Source: UBA5066 sp046331465 (lineage in GTDB: Bacteria; Acidobacteriota; Thermoanaerobaculia; UBA5066). Taken from it: a DNA stretch of 64,000 bases. The position numbers were made by a program, and so were the translations under genes. This document shows positions 26,412 to 37,617 of the stretch, one piece after another; the stretch's first letter is position 1, and each line of letters starts with the position of its first letter. The stretch is taken from the NCBI GenBank assembly GCA_046331465.1, contig JAXLQV010000002.1, positions 806,001-870,000 on the forward strand. Reading direction: 5' to 3'. A model generated the notes under the pieces. The model was given only the letters and a program-made list of their open reading frames with translations. It did no database searches and was not told the DNA's origin.

Positions 26412-27134
26412 ATGGCGATGACATCCATCGGCGGTTGTCCGGTCTGGAACTTCAAGCCGGGCGTCTCCTTCGGGAGCGCGGGGCGCCTTCCCGCCGGCCT
26501 CTACGGCGTCCGCGTTCCGCCAGGGCTCGGGGAAACGGGCGTTCCGGCGCCGCGTTTCGTGAGCCCGACGACGATGGTCTCCATGCTCCGGACGGAGGGA
26601 GGGGGCCAGGGAAGCGGCCTGGGGATCGTCCACGGCCTCACGACGGCGGACTTCTCCGTCCGCTTCCCGAACCCGGCGCAGCAGTGGAAGCAGGTCCGGT
26701 CGGGAGCCGGCCCTCCGTCCTGGCAGTTCCAGGGTGGGGACGTCTTCCTCGACGTCGTCATCGACGTGCTCGTCCTCGAGGGCGACCGCCCGATGACGAG
26801 CGACCCGGCCGGCAGCCGGATCTTCACGATCATCTTCGAGCACGAGCTCCTGCACGTCCTCGACGACGTCGACATCGTCAGCCGCTGGATGCCCCCGAGG
26901 GCGAGCCAGGACGAGAAGGTCCTGAAGTACCTCACGAACGCCGCGCCCGTCGACGACTCGATGTTCCGCTTCTGGTTCCAGGGCCCGGGACTCGGGAACT
27001 GGCTCCGGGACGGCCTCTGGGCGCCGGAGCGCAACGCGCGAAAGGACGTGCGGGACTCGCGCGGGCAGTACAGGGTCCTCCAGCGCCAGATCGAGGACCT
27101 CCGGATCCAGGCGACGAACCAGACGTCGCCTTGA
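26412..27134 (+). CDS. Protein of unknown function with an HExxH motif
   Basis: 240 residues with no clear signal peptide or membrane helix. The mid-protein segment IFEHELLHVLDDVD holds HELLH at 144-148, preceded by hydrophobic beta-rich sequence (DVVIDVLVLEG), as in zinc-peptidase-like folds. The C-terminus is charged and helical. I do not recognise the family, and a third zinc ligand is not obvious. It may be a metalloprotease-like toxin, an effector, or an immune-type protein recognised by homology only. Codon use is similar to its neighbours. ATG 26412 lies after a weak GGGAAGG site. Confidence 0.6.
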   Translation: MAMTSIGGCPVWNFKPGVSFGSAGRLPAGLYGVRVPPGLGETGVPAPRFVSPTTMVSMLRTEGGGQGSGLGIVHGLTTADFSVRFPNPAQQWKQVRSGAGPPSWQFQGGDVFLDVVIDVLVLEGDRPMTSDPAGSRIFTIIFEHELLHVLDDVDIVSRWMPPRASQDEKVLKYLTNAAPVDDSMFRFWFQGPGLGNWLRDGLWAPERNARKDVRDSRGQYRVLQRQIEDLRIQATNQTSP

Positions 27135-27169
27135 GCGGCCGCGGCGCCGGCGCCGGACCGGCGGAAACG

Positions 27170-27197
27170 AAGATGCGGGCCCTCCGGCCCGCGTCTT
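27170..27197. terminator. Hairpin between convergent genes
   Basis: A 12-bp stem (27170-27181 with 27186-27197, one G-T pair, CTCC loop) lies between the ends of the HExxH and DUF2911 genes. Its A/T ends (AAGA..TCTT) give A and U runs on the two strands. A bidirectional terminator is likely. Confidence 0.6.
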
Positions 27198-27222
27198 CAC
27201 ACCCGGTCGCCCGAGGGAGCGG

Positions 27223-28062
27223 CTACTTCGCCTTCGCCTTCCACTCGGCGACGGTCTTCTCGAAGGCCGCCGTGTTCGGCTTCCCTGGGTCCGCCTTCGC
27301 GAGGGCGATGGCCTCGTCGCCCGCCTTCACGGCCTCGGCGAGCTTCCCCTCGTCGGCGAGGACGCGCGCCTTGCGGGAGACGTTCATCCAGTTCCGGTTC
27401 GTCGCGATCGACTTCTCGAGGAGCTTCCACGCCTCCTCGCGGTTCGTCTTCTGGTCGAACCAGTAGCGGGCGGCCGTCAGCGGCGCCTGCCAGGAGGCGG
27501 CGTCCGCGGCGGCGAGCTGCTTCCTGATCTTCGCGTCGACGTCGACGCTGATCGTCACCGGGACCCGGACCTTCTCCCACTCGATCGCGAGGACGGCGCT
27601 GGTCGGGAAGACGGAGGGGAAGCCGATCCGGAGGCTCTCGAGCATCGGGATCGCCTCCGGCTTCGACTTCACCCGGAGGACGTCCTTGGCGGCGTCGTAC
27701 TCGGTCTCGAACCAGAGCTTCGTGTCGGTGTTGAAGACGACGGTCCACTCGTCCCTGCCGGGGATCGTGACGATCGAATATGTCCCGGCGGCGAGCTTCT
27801 GGCCCTGGACCATGACGTCGTCCGAGAGCGTGATCGTCGTGGCCTGGTTCGCGCCGGTCCGCCACGGCTTGTCCCACGGGACGAGTTCGCCCCAGATGGT
27901 GCGCCCCTTCACGCCGGGGCGGCTGTAGGAGAGGGTCACGTCGGTCAGGCCGACCCGTTGCGTCTCGGTGGCCTTGGGGCTCGGCGCGGGGGCTTCGAGC
28001 TGGGCGAGGGCGGGGGCGGCGAGGGCCGCGGCGAGGAGGACGGGGGCCGAACGGAGCTTCAT
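27223..28062 (-). CDS. Exported DUF2911-domain protein with C-terminal TPR-like region
   Basis: 279 residues. Signal peptide (about 1-20, ending ALAQ), then a DUF2911 domain (about 35-180) with family hallmarks YSRPGVKGRTIWGELVPWDKPWRTGANQ and GTYSIVTIPG. A helical, TPR-like tail (about 195-279) follows. The family is common in Bacteroidetes and Acidobacteria and is exported, but its function is unknown. An AAGGAG ribosome site precedes the ATG. Its -10-like element TATAAA at 28101-28106 on this strand sits back to back with the promoter of the divergent gene. Confidence 0.85.
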   Translation of the reverse strand: MKLRSAPVLLAAALAAPALAQLEAPAPSPKATETQRVGLTDVTLSYSRPGVKGRTIWGELVPWDKPWRTGANQATTITLSDDVMVQGQKLAAGTYSIVTIPGRDEWTVVFNTDTKLWFETEYDAAKDVLRVKSKPEAIPMLESLRIGFPSVFPTSAVLAIEWEKVRVPVTISVDVDAKIRKQLAAADAASWQAPLTAARYWFDQKTNREEAWKLLEKSIATNRNWMNVSRKARVLADEGKLAEAVKAGDEAIALAKADPGKPNTAAFEKTVAEWKAKAK

Positions 28063-28100
28063 CGAGGGCTCTCCTTTTCGCTTTCCTTACGGAGGCGGGC

Positions 28101-28137
28101 TTTATAGCAGATGGGCCCGGCGACAACCGCCTAGAAT
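28101..28137. promoter_or_regulatory. Back-to-back -10 elements of a divergent gene pair
   Basis: On the minus strand TGC-TATAAA (28101-28106) serves the DUF2911 gene. On the plus strand TAGAAT (28132-28137) serves the membrane-TPR gene. Only 25 bp separate the hexamers, so the two polymerase footprints would overlap and the promoters may compete. Confidence 0.55.
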
Positions 28138-28189
28138 GGGCGCACCGACCGGATGCCTTGGAAGGGCCCCGCGGGGGGCAGGAGGTCTC

Positions 28190-29560
28190 ATGGGCCGCCG
28201 CACGACGTTCCCGCGCGTCTCCGGGGGAATCGTCCTCGACTCGTTCTCGATCGTCTCCTTCTTCACCGGGCTTCTCGCGATCCTCCCCGCGGGACTCCTC
28301 GTCCTCGTGGGGTCGGTCGGGGAGCGCTCGCCGAGCACCGGCGCGGCGGGCTTCGCAGTGTGGGGGCTGACGGTCCTCGTCTGCGTCTCGCGGTTCGCCC
28401 AGCTCGGGATCGCGGGGGACACCGAGGGCGGCCTCTTCTCCGGGACGGCGGGACCCTGGTCCGGGACGCTCCTCGTCGCCCTGAGGCTCCTCCTCCTCTG
28501 GGTCATCTGGCTGCTCCCGTTCGTCGCCTGGGCGTGGCTCGGGAGCGCGCCGGAGGCGGGCCCCGCGGCCCAGGGAATGCCGGCGATGGGGCTTCTGCCG
28601 CTCGGCGTGCCGAAGATCCCGTTCCTCCTCTCGATCTGGGCGGCGCTCGGGGGCGTCCTCGCGTTCGCGTTCATCGCCGTCGCCGCCGCCGCCCCCCGGT
28701 TCGCGGACACCTTCTCGCCCGGCCTCTGGGGGACCCTCTTCGGGGGACGGCTCGGCGAGCTGTTCCTCGCGATGGCGGGAGCGTACGGTCCGCCGCTCGC
28801 GGTCTTCGTGATCGTCCTCCCCCTCTTCGTGGCGCTCCTCCCGGTCAACGTGAAGGGGGCGCTCACGTCGATGCTGCCGGTCCTCGTCTACGTCGTCGGG
28901 ATGGTCATGACGCTCCAGGGGAAGCTCTGCGGGGCCTTCGCCGCGGCGGGCCTCGCCGAGGACGTCGAGCTGGAGGCGATGGCGGGCGCGGAGCCCGCAG
29001 CGGCGGAGGCGGGGCACGTGGCGGCGCCTCACGCCCAGGCGCCCGTCCACGCCGCGGCGCCCGTCGCGGCGGAGCCGGCCGTGGCCTGGGGCGACCCGCG
29101 GACGCTGCATGCCGCCTGGCAGGCGCGGGTCGCGGCGGGGGACGGCGCCGGGGCGCTCGAGGTCGCGCGCGAGCTGATCCCGGCCGGCCTGGCGAAGGGG
29201 GAGGCGAGGCTCGCGGCGCAGGTCTACCGCCGCCACCTCGATCACCTCCCCGAGCTCGGCCTCGACCGGACCACGCTCGACCTCCTCGCCGACCAGCTCC
29301 TCCGGGACGGGGACGTCGCCGCGTCGGCCTGGACGTTCTCGCAGGCGCTCGACGCCCAGCCCTCGGATCCGAAGGCGTTCAAGGGTCTCCTCCGGGTCGC
29401 CGACCACTACCTCGAGAAGACGAAGGAGCCGCACGAGGCGGTCCGGGTCTACCGCTACCTCCTCGACCGGGCCCCGACCTCGCCGTTCGCCGACCACGCC
29501 CGCGACCTCCTCGCGGCCGCGGAGAGGCGCGCGGCGCGTCCGGCCGGCCCGCAGGGCTGA
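28190..29560 (+). CDS. Membrane protein with C-terminal TPR-like region, unknown function
   Basis: 456 residues. The N-terminal half has about 6 predicted membrane helices (residues about 15-260). A Pro/Ala/His-rich linker (about 270-305) joins it to a helical repeat domain with tetratricopeptide-like pairs (about 310-450, e.g. GDVAASAWTFSQALDAQPSDPKAF). AGGAGGT sits 3-5 nt before the ATG, which fixes the start. I do not recognise a family. The layout suggests a membrane-tethered scaffold. It ends 13 nt before the convergent degenerate GGDEF gene, with no space for a terminator. Confidence 0.65.
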   Translation: MGRRTTFPRVSGGIVLDSFSIVSFFTGLLAILPAGLLVLVGSVGERSPSTGAAGFAVWGLTVLVCVSRFAQLGIAGDTEGGLFSGTAGPWSGTLLVALRLLLLWVIWLLPFVAWAWLGSAPEAGPAAQGMPAMGLLPLGVPKIPFLLSIWAALGGVLAFAFIAVAAAAPRFADTFSPGLWGTLFGGRLGELFLAMAGAYGPPLAVFVIVLPLFVALLPVNVKGALTSMLPVLVYVVGMVMTLQGKLCGAFAAAGLAEDVELEAMAGAEPAAAEAGHVAAPHAQAPVHAAAPVAAEPAVAWGDPRTLHAAWQARVAAGDGAGALEVARELIPAGLAKGEARLAAQVYRRHLDHLPELGLDRTTLDLLADQLLRDGDVAASAWTFSQALDAQPSDPKAFKGLLRVADHYLEKTKEPHEAVRVYRYLLDRAPTSPFADHARDLLAAAERRAARPAGPQG

Positions 29561-29573
29561 ACGGAGGCGCGGG

Positions 29574-30422
29574 TCAGGTCGTCGCGTGCGCGGCGCCGGC
29601 TTCGGCGTCGCGCGCGGGCGCCGAACCCGTCTTCATCACCTCGTAGAGCACCCGGTCGGCCTGGCGGAGGAGCGACTCGGTGCTCGTCGCCTCAATCGTC
29701 GTGACGGAGCCGACGCTCGCCGTGACCGGCCAGCCGGCCCGGATCAGGTCCTGGTGCAGCCGGCCCAGGACCGTCTCGAGGACCACCCGCGCACCGGGCT
29801 TGTCCGTCTCGGGGAAGAGGAGCGTGAAGCGGTCTCCCTCGATCCGGGCCGCGAGGTCCGTCGACCGGATGGCGGACCGGAGCGTCACGGCGACCGTCCT
29901 GAGGACCTCGTCGCCGACGGCCTGCCCGAACTCGGCGTTGAGGGCGTCGAGGTTGTCGAGCCCCAGGTAGGCGAGGGTCAGCGGCCGGTGCCAGCGGCGC
30001 GTGCGCGCGACCTCCAGCGCCGCCCGCTCGCGGAACGCGTTTCCGTTCGCGAGGCCGGTCAGAGGGTCGGACCGCTCGAGCTCGTGCTCCCGCGCACGCC
30101 GCTCGCGCAGCGCGGAAACGAGGAACGCGACGGCGAGGAACGCGACCAGGCCCATGCACGAGTTCCAGGCCTGGACGAGCGTTCCCGCCCGGTCGAGCCC
30201 CCCGAATCCGTTCGAAGCCTGCACGACGGCCGCGGAAAGGGCCCCGAACGCGAACCCGCTGCGCTTGCCGAGCCGCCACGAGACGAAGCCCACCGGCACG
30301 AAGTAGAGGGGGATGACCTGGAGCCCGACACCGGTCGCGAAGTCGAGGGCACCTGCGGCCGCGACGCCCAACACGCCGAGAACGAGCACGGCGGGCCGCC
30401 CGAGGGACTGCAGGAGCGACAA
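29574..30422 (-). CDS. Membrane protein with degenerate GGDEF domain and intact I-site
   Basis: 282 residues. About 3 membrane helices (10-27, 33-50, 85-105) precede a GGDEF-type domain (about 112-265). The catalytic signature is EGDRF at 195-199 instead of GGDEF, and the first metal-binding Asp is a Gly (LGLDNLD). So cyclase activity is unlikely. The inhibitory RxxD motif is kept (R186-D189) at its normal distance. By analogy with other degenerate GGDEF proteins it may act as a c-di-GMP receptor. The start is TTG at 30422, with TAGAAT ending 7 nt upstream, and no ribosome site. Confidence 0.78.
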   Translation of the reverse strand: MSLLQSLGRPAVLVLGVLGVAAAGALDFATGVGLQVIPLYFVPVGFVSWRLGKRSGFAFGALSAAVVQASNGFGGLDRAGTLVQAWNSCMGLVAFLAVAFLVSALRERRAREHELERSDPLTGLANGNAFRERAALEVARTRRWHRPLTLAYLGLDNLDALNAEFGQAVGDEVLRTVAVTLRSAIRSTDLAARIEGDRFTLLFPETDKPGARVVLETVLGRLHQDLIRAGWPVTASVGSVTTIEATSTESLLRQADRVLYEVMKTGSAPARDAEAGAAHATT

Positions 30423-30429
30423 CGGGGGA

Positions 30430-30435
30430 ATTCTA
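30430..30435 (-). promoter_or_regulatory. -10-like element TAGAAT for the degenerate GGDEF gene
   Basis: Read on the minus strand, TAGAAT ends 7 nt before the TTG start. That spacing predicts transcription beginning at the start codon. Confidence 0.45.
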
Positions 30436-30616
30436 TCGCGGAGGCCACGCGCGGAAGGCCCGAAGCGAGCAGAACGGGAGCGTGGGACCGGAGGACCGGG
30501 GGAGAGCGGGCTTCACCGTCACGTCGCTTCGGCAAGGGGCCGCGCTCGGTCTTCCCTCGGGGTCTGGTCTGCGTTCTACAGTCTGCGCGCTCTGGCGAGA
30601 TGAGGATCGCCATGTG

Positions 30617-30665
30617 GACGAATTCGTATAGTAGAAAATCAAGACCTGACCCCTTTTTCGGGTCT
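30617..30665. mobile_element. Probable end of an IS200-like / RAYT-type element, remnant
   Basis: An AT-rich island stands out in a GC-rich region: GAATTCGTATAGTAGAAAATC followed by AAGACCTGACCCC, five T and GGGTCT, forming a small hairpin (30648-30652 with 30660-30664). From memory, this TAGTAGAAAATCAAGACCTGACCCC-type border is seen at ends of units carrying Y1 (REP-associated) transposases in many bacteria. No transposase can be read beside it and the second end is not evident, so this would be a decayed or solo end. The identification needs a database check. Confidence 0.4.
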
Positions 30666-31008
30666 GAGCGGGGGGAGGGGCGTCCCGCGAGCGAGCGTTC
30701 GAGCACGCGCGGGGCCCCGCACGGCTGCCGCGAGCCGGCTGCCGGATCAGGCGGTCGCGCTGTCTGACGAGCCCATCGCGTGCAGGACAGCGGGGCTTCG
30801 ATCGGGGCAGGGGGTCCGGGGGGCGCGCGAAGCTCAGCCCCCCGGCGAGCGCGAGGAGTTCGCGAGCGCCCCGGCAGCCCGCGCAGCGGAGCCGATGCGG
30901 GTCGCGCGCGCGCAGAGCGAGCCGCGGGATGCCCCTCTCCACGCGACTCGTACGGCAAGACGAAGTGGACTGGGGTCTCTACCGTCTCCCCGGAGCGCCA
31001 AAGAGAAC
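30666..31008. other. Intergenic region without recognised gene
   Basis: About 340 nt of GC-rich sequence between the mobile-element border and the terminator of the nifJ-linked operon. Open frames exist on the minus strand but I recognise none of them. Base composition and lack of NNC/NNG third-position bias in any one frame suggest non-coding or decayed DNA, possibly the inside of the element whose end lies at 30617-30665. Confidence 0.45.
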
Positions 31009-31032
31009 GGGGGCGGCCCGAAGGCCGCCCCC
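31009..31032 (-). terminator. GC hairpin after the nifJ operon
   Basis: A perfect 10-bp stem (31009-31018 with 31023-31032, CGAA loop) lies 29 nt past the stop of the dihydroorotate-dehydrogenase-like gene. It has no T-tract. It resembles the stem at 50899-50922 in stem sequence and loop type. Confidence 0.55.
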
Positions 31033-31061
31033 GAGGGTTCCGGGACCGGGGGAGAAAGGGC

Positions 31062-32054
31062 TCAGACCTTGTAGCCCTGGAGGATCCGGATGTAGTTCGC
31101 GCGCTCGAACATCGAGGCGTCGGGGCAGCGGAGGAGGTTCATGGAGCCGCGCATCTGCTCGAGGGAGTCGTACTCGTGCTCCTCGAGCCACTGCGTGAGC
31201 CCCTCGCGGATCCGGCGGAGGACGTCCGGGCCCTGCTGGAGGATTCCCGAGACGACCTGCACCGCGTGGGCGCCCGTCATGACGGCCTTGACCGCGTCGA
31301 GGTGGTTGTGGACGCCGCCGGAGACGGCGAGCGAGGCGCGGACGTGGCCGGAGACGACCGCGAGCCAGCGGAGGCGGAGGTTCAGCTCGCTCGAGTCGGA
31401 GAGCTTGAGGACCGGCTCGACCTCGAGGCTCTCCACGTCGATGTCGGGCTGGTAGAAGCGGTTGAAGAGGACGAGGCCGTCGGCCCCGGCATCGTCGAGG
31501 CGCCTGGCCATGTTCGCCATGGAGGAGAAGAAGGGGGAGAGCTTGATGGCGACCGGGATCGAGACGGCCTGCTTGACGGCCTTCAGGATGTCGATCGTCC
31601 GCTGCTCGACCTCCTCGCCGCTCTCCGAGGCGTTCGTGGCGAGGTAGTAGACGTTCAGCTCGAGGGCGTTCGCGCCCGCGTCCTGCATCAGCTTCGCGTA
31701 GCGGATCCAGCCGCCGGACGTGAAGCCGTTGAGCGACGCGATGACCGGCAGCTCGACGGACTGCTTGATCCGCACGAGCTGCTCGAGGTACTGGTCCGGC
31801 CCGAGGTTGAACTCGTCGGGGCGCGGCAGGTAGGTCATCGCCTCGGCGAACGAGTCGGCGTGGACGTCGACGTGGTGGTAGGTCGCCAGCTCCTCCCTCA
31901 TGAGCTGCTCCTCGAAGAGGGAGTGCATGACGATGGCGGAGGCGCCGGCGTCCTCCATCCGCTTGACGAGGTCGATCTTGTCGACCATCGGCGAGGCCCC
32001 CGGCATGATCGGGTGGGGGAGCTTGAGCCCGAGGTAGGTGGTTGACAGGTCCAT
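31062..32054 (-). CDS. Dihydroorotate dehydrogenase-like flavoprotein linked to nifJ
   Basis: 330 residues, a TIM-barrel FMN protein of the dihydroorotate dehydrogenase-like group. Motifs: GLKLPHPIMPGASP, ASLNGFTSGGW, ALELNVYYLATN, PVAIKLSPFFSS and the C-terminal phosphate site VSGGVHNHLDAVKAVMTGAHAVQ. In many anaerobes a gene of this type follows nifJ, as here (16-nt gap). The constant pairing makes a role in pyruvimidine synthesis doubtful; a link to ferredoxin-dependent redox chemistry is more likely, but no reaction is established to my knowledge. A GAGGAGCAGAG site precedes the ATG. Confidence 0.85.
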   Translation of the reverse strand: MDLSTTYLGLKLPHPIMPGASPMVDKIDLVKRMEDAGASAIVMHSLFEEQLMREELATYHHVDVHADSFAEAMTYLPRPDEFNLGPDQYLEQLVRIKQSVELPVIASLNGFTSGGWIRYAKLMQDAGANALELNVYYLATNASESGEEVEQRTIDILKAVKQAVSIPVAIKLSPFFSSMANMARRLDDAGADGLVLFNRFYQPDIDVESLEVEPVLKLSDSSELNLRLRWLAVVSGHVRASLAVSGGVHNHLDAVKAVMTGAHAVQVVSGILQQGPDVLRRIREGLTQWLEEHEYDSLEQMRGSMNLLRCPDASMFERANYIRILQGYKV

Positions 32055-32070
32055 TCTCTGCTCCTCGTCC

Positions 32071-35670
<3,600 letters not shown>

Positions 35671-35794
35671 GAAGAGATCCTCCTGTGGATTCGCGGGCAG
35701 GCGTCGAGCCCGCCACGGCCTGAGGATCATCTCTCGCGCGCGCGTTCCATGGAATCGCGCAAAGGCACCGAATGTGGCTGTGACGGGATCTCGT

Positions 35795-35812
35795 CTGATG
35801 CGTTTGCATCAG
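35795..35812. promoter_or_regulatory. Perfect dyad in the nifJ / glycosyltransferase divergent region
   Basis: CTGATGC-GTTT-GCATCAG, with 7-bp arms, lies 125 nt upstream of nifJ and 12 nt before the -10-like hexamer of the divergent gene. It could be an operator for either gene. The regulator is unknown. Confidence 0.4.
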
Positions 35813-35823
35813 GCCGGGCGGAG

Positions 35824-35829
35824 GAGAAT
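35824..35829 (+). promoter_or_regulatory. -10-like element GAGAAT before the glycosyltransferase gene
   Basis: GAGAAT ends 5 nt before the GTG start at 35835, again without a Shine-Dalgarno. This is the shortest spacing among the leaderless candidates in the window. Confidence 0.35.
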
Positions 35830-35834
35830 GTGCC

Positions 35835-37502
35835 GTGCCCGTGTCGATCTTCAGGCGAAGGGGGGACCTCGTCCTCGCGGCGGCCCTCTTCGCGCTCCTC
35901 GCAGCGCTGTCGTGGCTCCGGTGGGCCTCCTTCCAGGGAGACCTGAGCCGCGAGTGGACGGTGCCGATGCGCCTCGCGGCGGGAGAGCGCCTCTGGAGGG
36001 ACGTCGGGTATTACTACGGGCCGCTCGCTCCGTACGCGGTGGCCGACGCGTTCCGGGCGTTCGGCGCGAGCGTCGCGACGTACGTCGGGTTCGCCCTCAC
36101 CGCGGCCGCGGCGACTCTCGCGGCGATCCTCTTCGCGGGGCGGCGGTTCCTGACCGGCGTCGCGAGCGCGGCGGCCGCGGCGGTCGCCGTCGGCGTCCTC
36201 GCGTTCGCCCCCGAGAACGGCGCGTTCGCCGCTCCCTACGCGATGGCGGCGCTCCTCGCGGTCGGCTTCTCCTGGGGCTCGCTCCTCGCGGCGTCGTCCG
36301 GCCGGATCGCGCTCGCCGGGGCTCTCGGCGCCTTCGCGCTCCTCTCCAAGCCCGAGGCCGCGCCTGCGCTCCTCGGGGCGGCGCTCGCCGCCGGGTCGTG
36401 GCGCTCCGCGGTCCGTCTCCTCGCCGTCGCGGGCGTCCTCGCCACGGCGGCGTACGGCGTCGCGATGGCGGGAATCCCCCTCGCCGACCTCGTCTCCTAC
36501 GGGCCGCTGCGCCACTTCTCGATGCCGCCGGAGTTCCGCGAGCTCTACCTCCGCGTCTCGGGTCTCCATCCCGCGCTCCTCCCGCGCGGGGTCGGCGGTC
36601 TCCTCGCGGGGGCGGCGCTCCTCCTCGGCTGGTCGTTCCTCGCGACGGCGCCCTTCGCGAAGAGCGCGCGGCGCGCCGTCGCCGGCGCGGCCCTCCTCCT
36701 CGCGGGCCTCGCCGCGGAGGCGGTCGCCCTGCGCGAGCCGGCCGTGACGGCGGGGGTCCGGGGCCTGCCGCTCCTCCTCGCAATCGCCGGGACCGTCGCG
36801 TTCGTCGACCTCCGTCGCGGCGACCTGTCCGCCCGGCTCCCGCTCGCGGCCGCGCTCCTCGGCGCCGCCTTCGCGTGGCGGACCGCGCTCTGGACCGTCC
36901 CGGCCTTCGCCTACGCCCCGCTCGCCGCCGTCTCGTCGCTCCCCGCCGTCGCCTGGCTCCTCGGCGTGAGGATCCCCCGCGCCGCCCGCGAGGAGCTCCG
37001 GCCGCGCGCCGCGCTCTTCGCGTTGGCGCCGCTCCTCCTCGCGCCGCTCCTCTTCCTCCCGCGCCTCGTCCTCTTCTACCGGTCGCCGCGGACCGAGGTC
37101 TCGGGGCCGGCGGGGCGGTGGCTCCCGCCGGGAGACGAAGGGGAGCTCTTCTCGGCGCTCGCGTCGCGCCTCTCGAAGGACGGCGTCGGGGACCGCGATC
37201 TCGTCGTCCTCCCCGAGGCGGGGGCGCTCGAGTTCCTGCTCGGGGCGAGGAGCCCGCTCCGCTTCGAGCAGGTCCTTCCGGGCCACGTCGACGCGCGCGT
37301 CGACCGCGACCTCGCCGCGGACCTCGATCGCACGCGGCCGTCCCGCGTCGTCCTCGTCTCGCGCCCGACGCCGGAATACGGGCCGGTCGCCTTCGGGCAC
37401 GACTATGCCGTCGAGGTCGCCTCGCGCCTCGCGCGCGACTACGCCATCGAGGAGCGGTTCCGCGCGGGGGAGATGACGGCGGTCATCCTCCGCCGGCGGT
37501 GA
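35835..37502 (+). CDS. Multi-pass membrane glycosyltransferase-like protein (GT-C fold)
   Basis: 555 residues with about 11-12 membrane helices and a soluble C-terminal domain (about 420-555). The first periplasmic loop (LSREWTVPMRLAAGERLWRDVGYYYGPLAPY) matches the pattern of RgtA/B/C/D-like and related GT-C proteins, in which an acidic residue near the first helix and a YGPL segment are conserved. The usual DE dyad is less clear than in the protein at 15726-17363, so substrate and activity are uncertain. The start is GTG. The gene is monocistronic, ending 4 nt before a strong hairpin. Confidence 0.72.
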   Translation: MPVSIFRRRGDLVLAAALFALLAALSWLRWASFQGDLSREWTVPMRLAAGERLWRDVGYYYGPLAPYAVADAFRAFGASVATYVGFALTAAAATLAAILFAGRRFLTGVASAAAAAVAVGVLAFAPENGAFAAPYAMAALLAVGFSWGSLLAASSGRIALAGALGAFALLSKPEAAPALLGAALAAGSWRSAVRLLAVAGVLATAAYGVAMAGIPLADLVSYGPLRHFSMPPEFRELYLRVSGLHPALLPRGVGGLLAGAALLLGWSFLATAPFAKSARRAVAGAALLLAGLAAEAVALREPAVTAGVRGLPLLLAIAGTVAFVDLRRGDLSARLPLAAALLGAAFAWRTALWTVPAFAYAPLAAVSSLPAVAWLLGVRIPRAAREELRPRAALFALAPLLLAPLLFLPRLVLFYRSPRTEVSGPAGRWLPPGDEGELFSALASRLSKDGVGDRDLVVLPEAGALEFLLGARSPLRFEQVLPGHVDARVDRDLAADLDRTRPSRVVLVSRPTPEYGPVAFGHDYAVEVASRLARDYAIEERFRAGEMTAVILRRR

Positions 37503-37506
37503 CTCT

Positions 37507-37534
37507 CCGGGGGGTGCTGTTCGCCACCCCCCGG
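37507..37534 (+). terminator. GC hairpin after the glycosyltransferase gene
   Basis: A perfect 10-bp stem (37507-37516 with 37525-37534, 8-nt loop) begins 4 nt past the stop codon. No T-tract follows. Confidence 0.55.
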
Positions 37535-37605
37535 ACCCCCCGACGGCAAGGCGAGGGACGCACGGTCGGGTCCTTCACACACTGAACTTCCGGCGGCCGA
37601 TTCCG

Positions 37606-37611
37606 TATCTC
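37606..37611 (+). promoter_or_regulatory. -10-like element TATCTC before the ABC-2 operon
   Basis: TATCTC ends 6 nt before the ATG at 37618, with no ribosome site. It is a weaker match than the TAGAAT/GAGAAT group. Confidence 0.3.
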
Positions 37612-37617
37612 CGAGCC

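Noticed and set aside
30433..30942. A possible 169-residue protein on the minus strand in the intergenic region
   Set aside because: It crosses the mobile-element border and reads as Arg/Pro-rich sequence with no family features.
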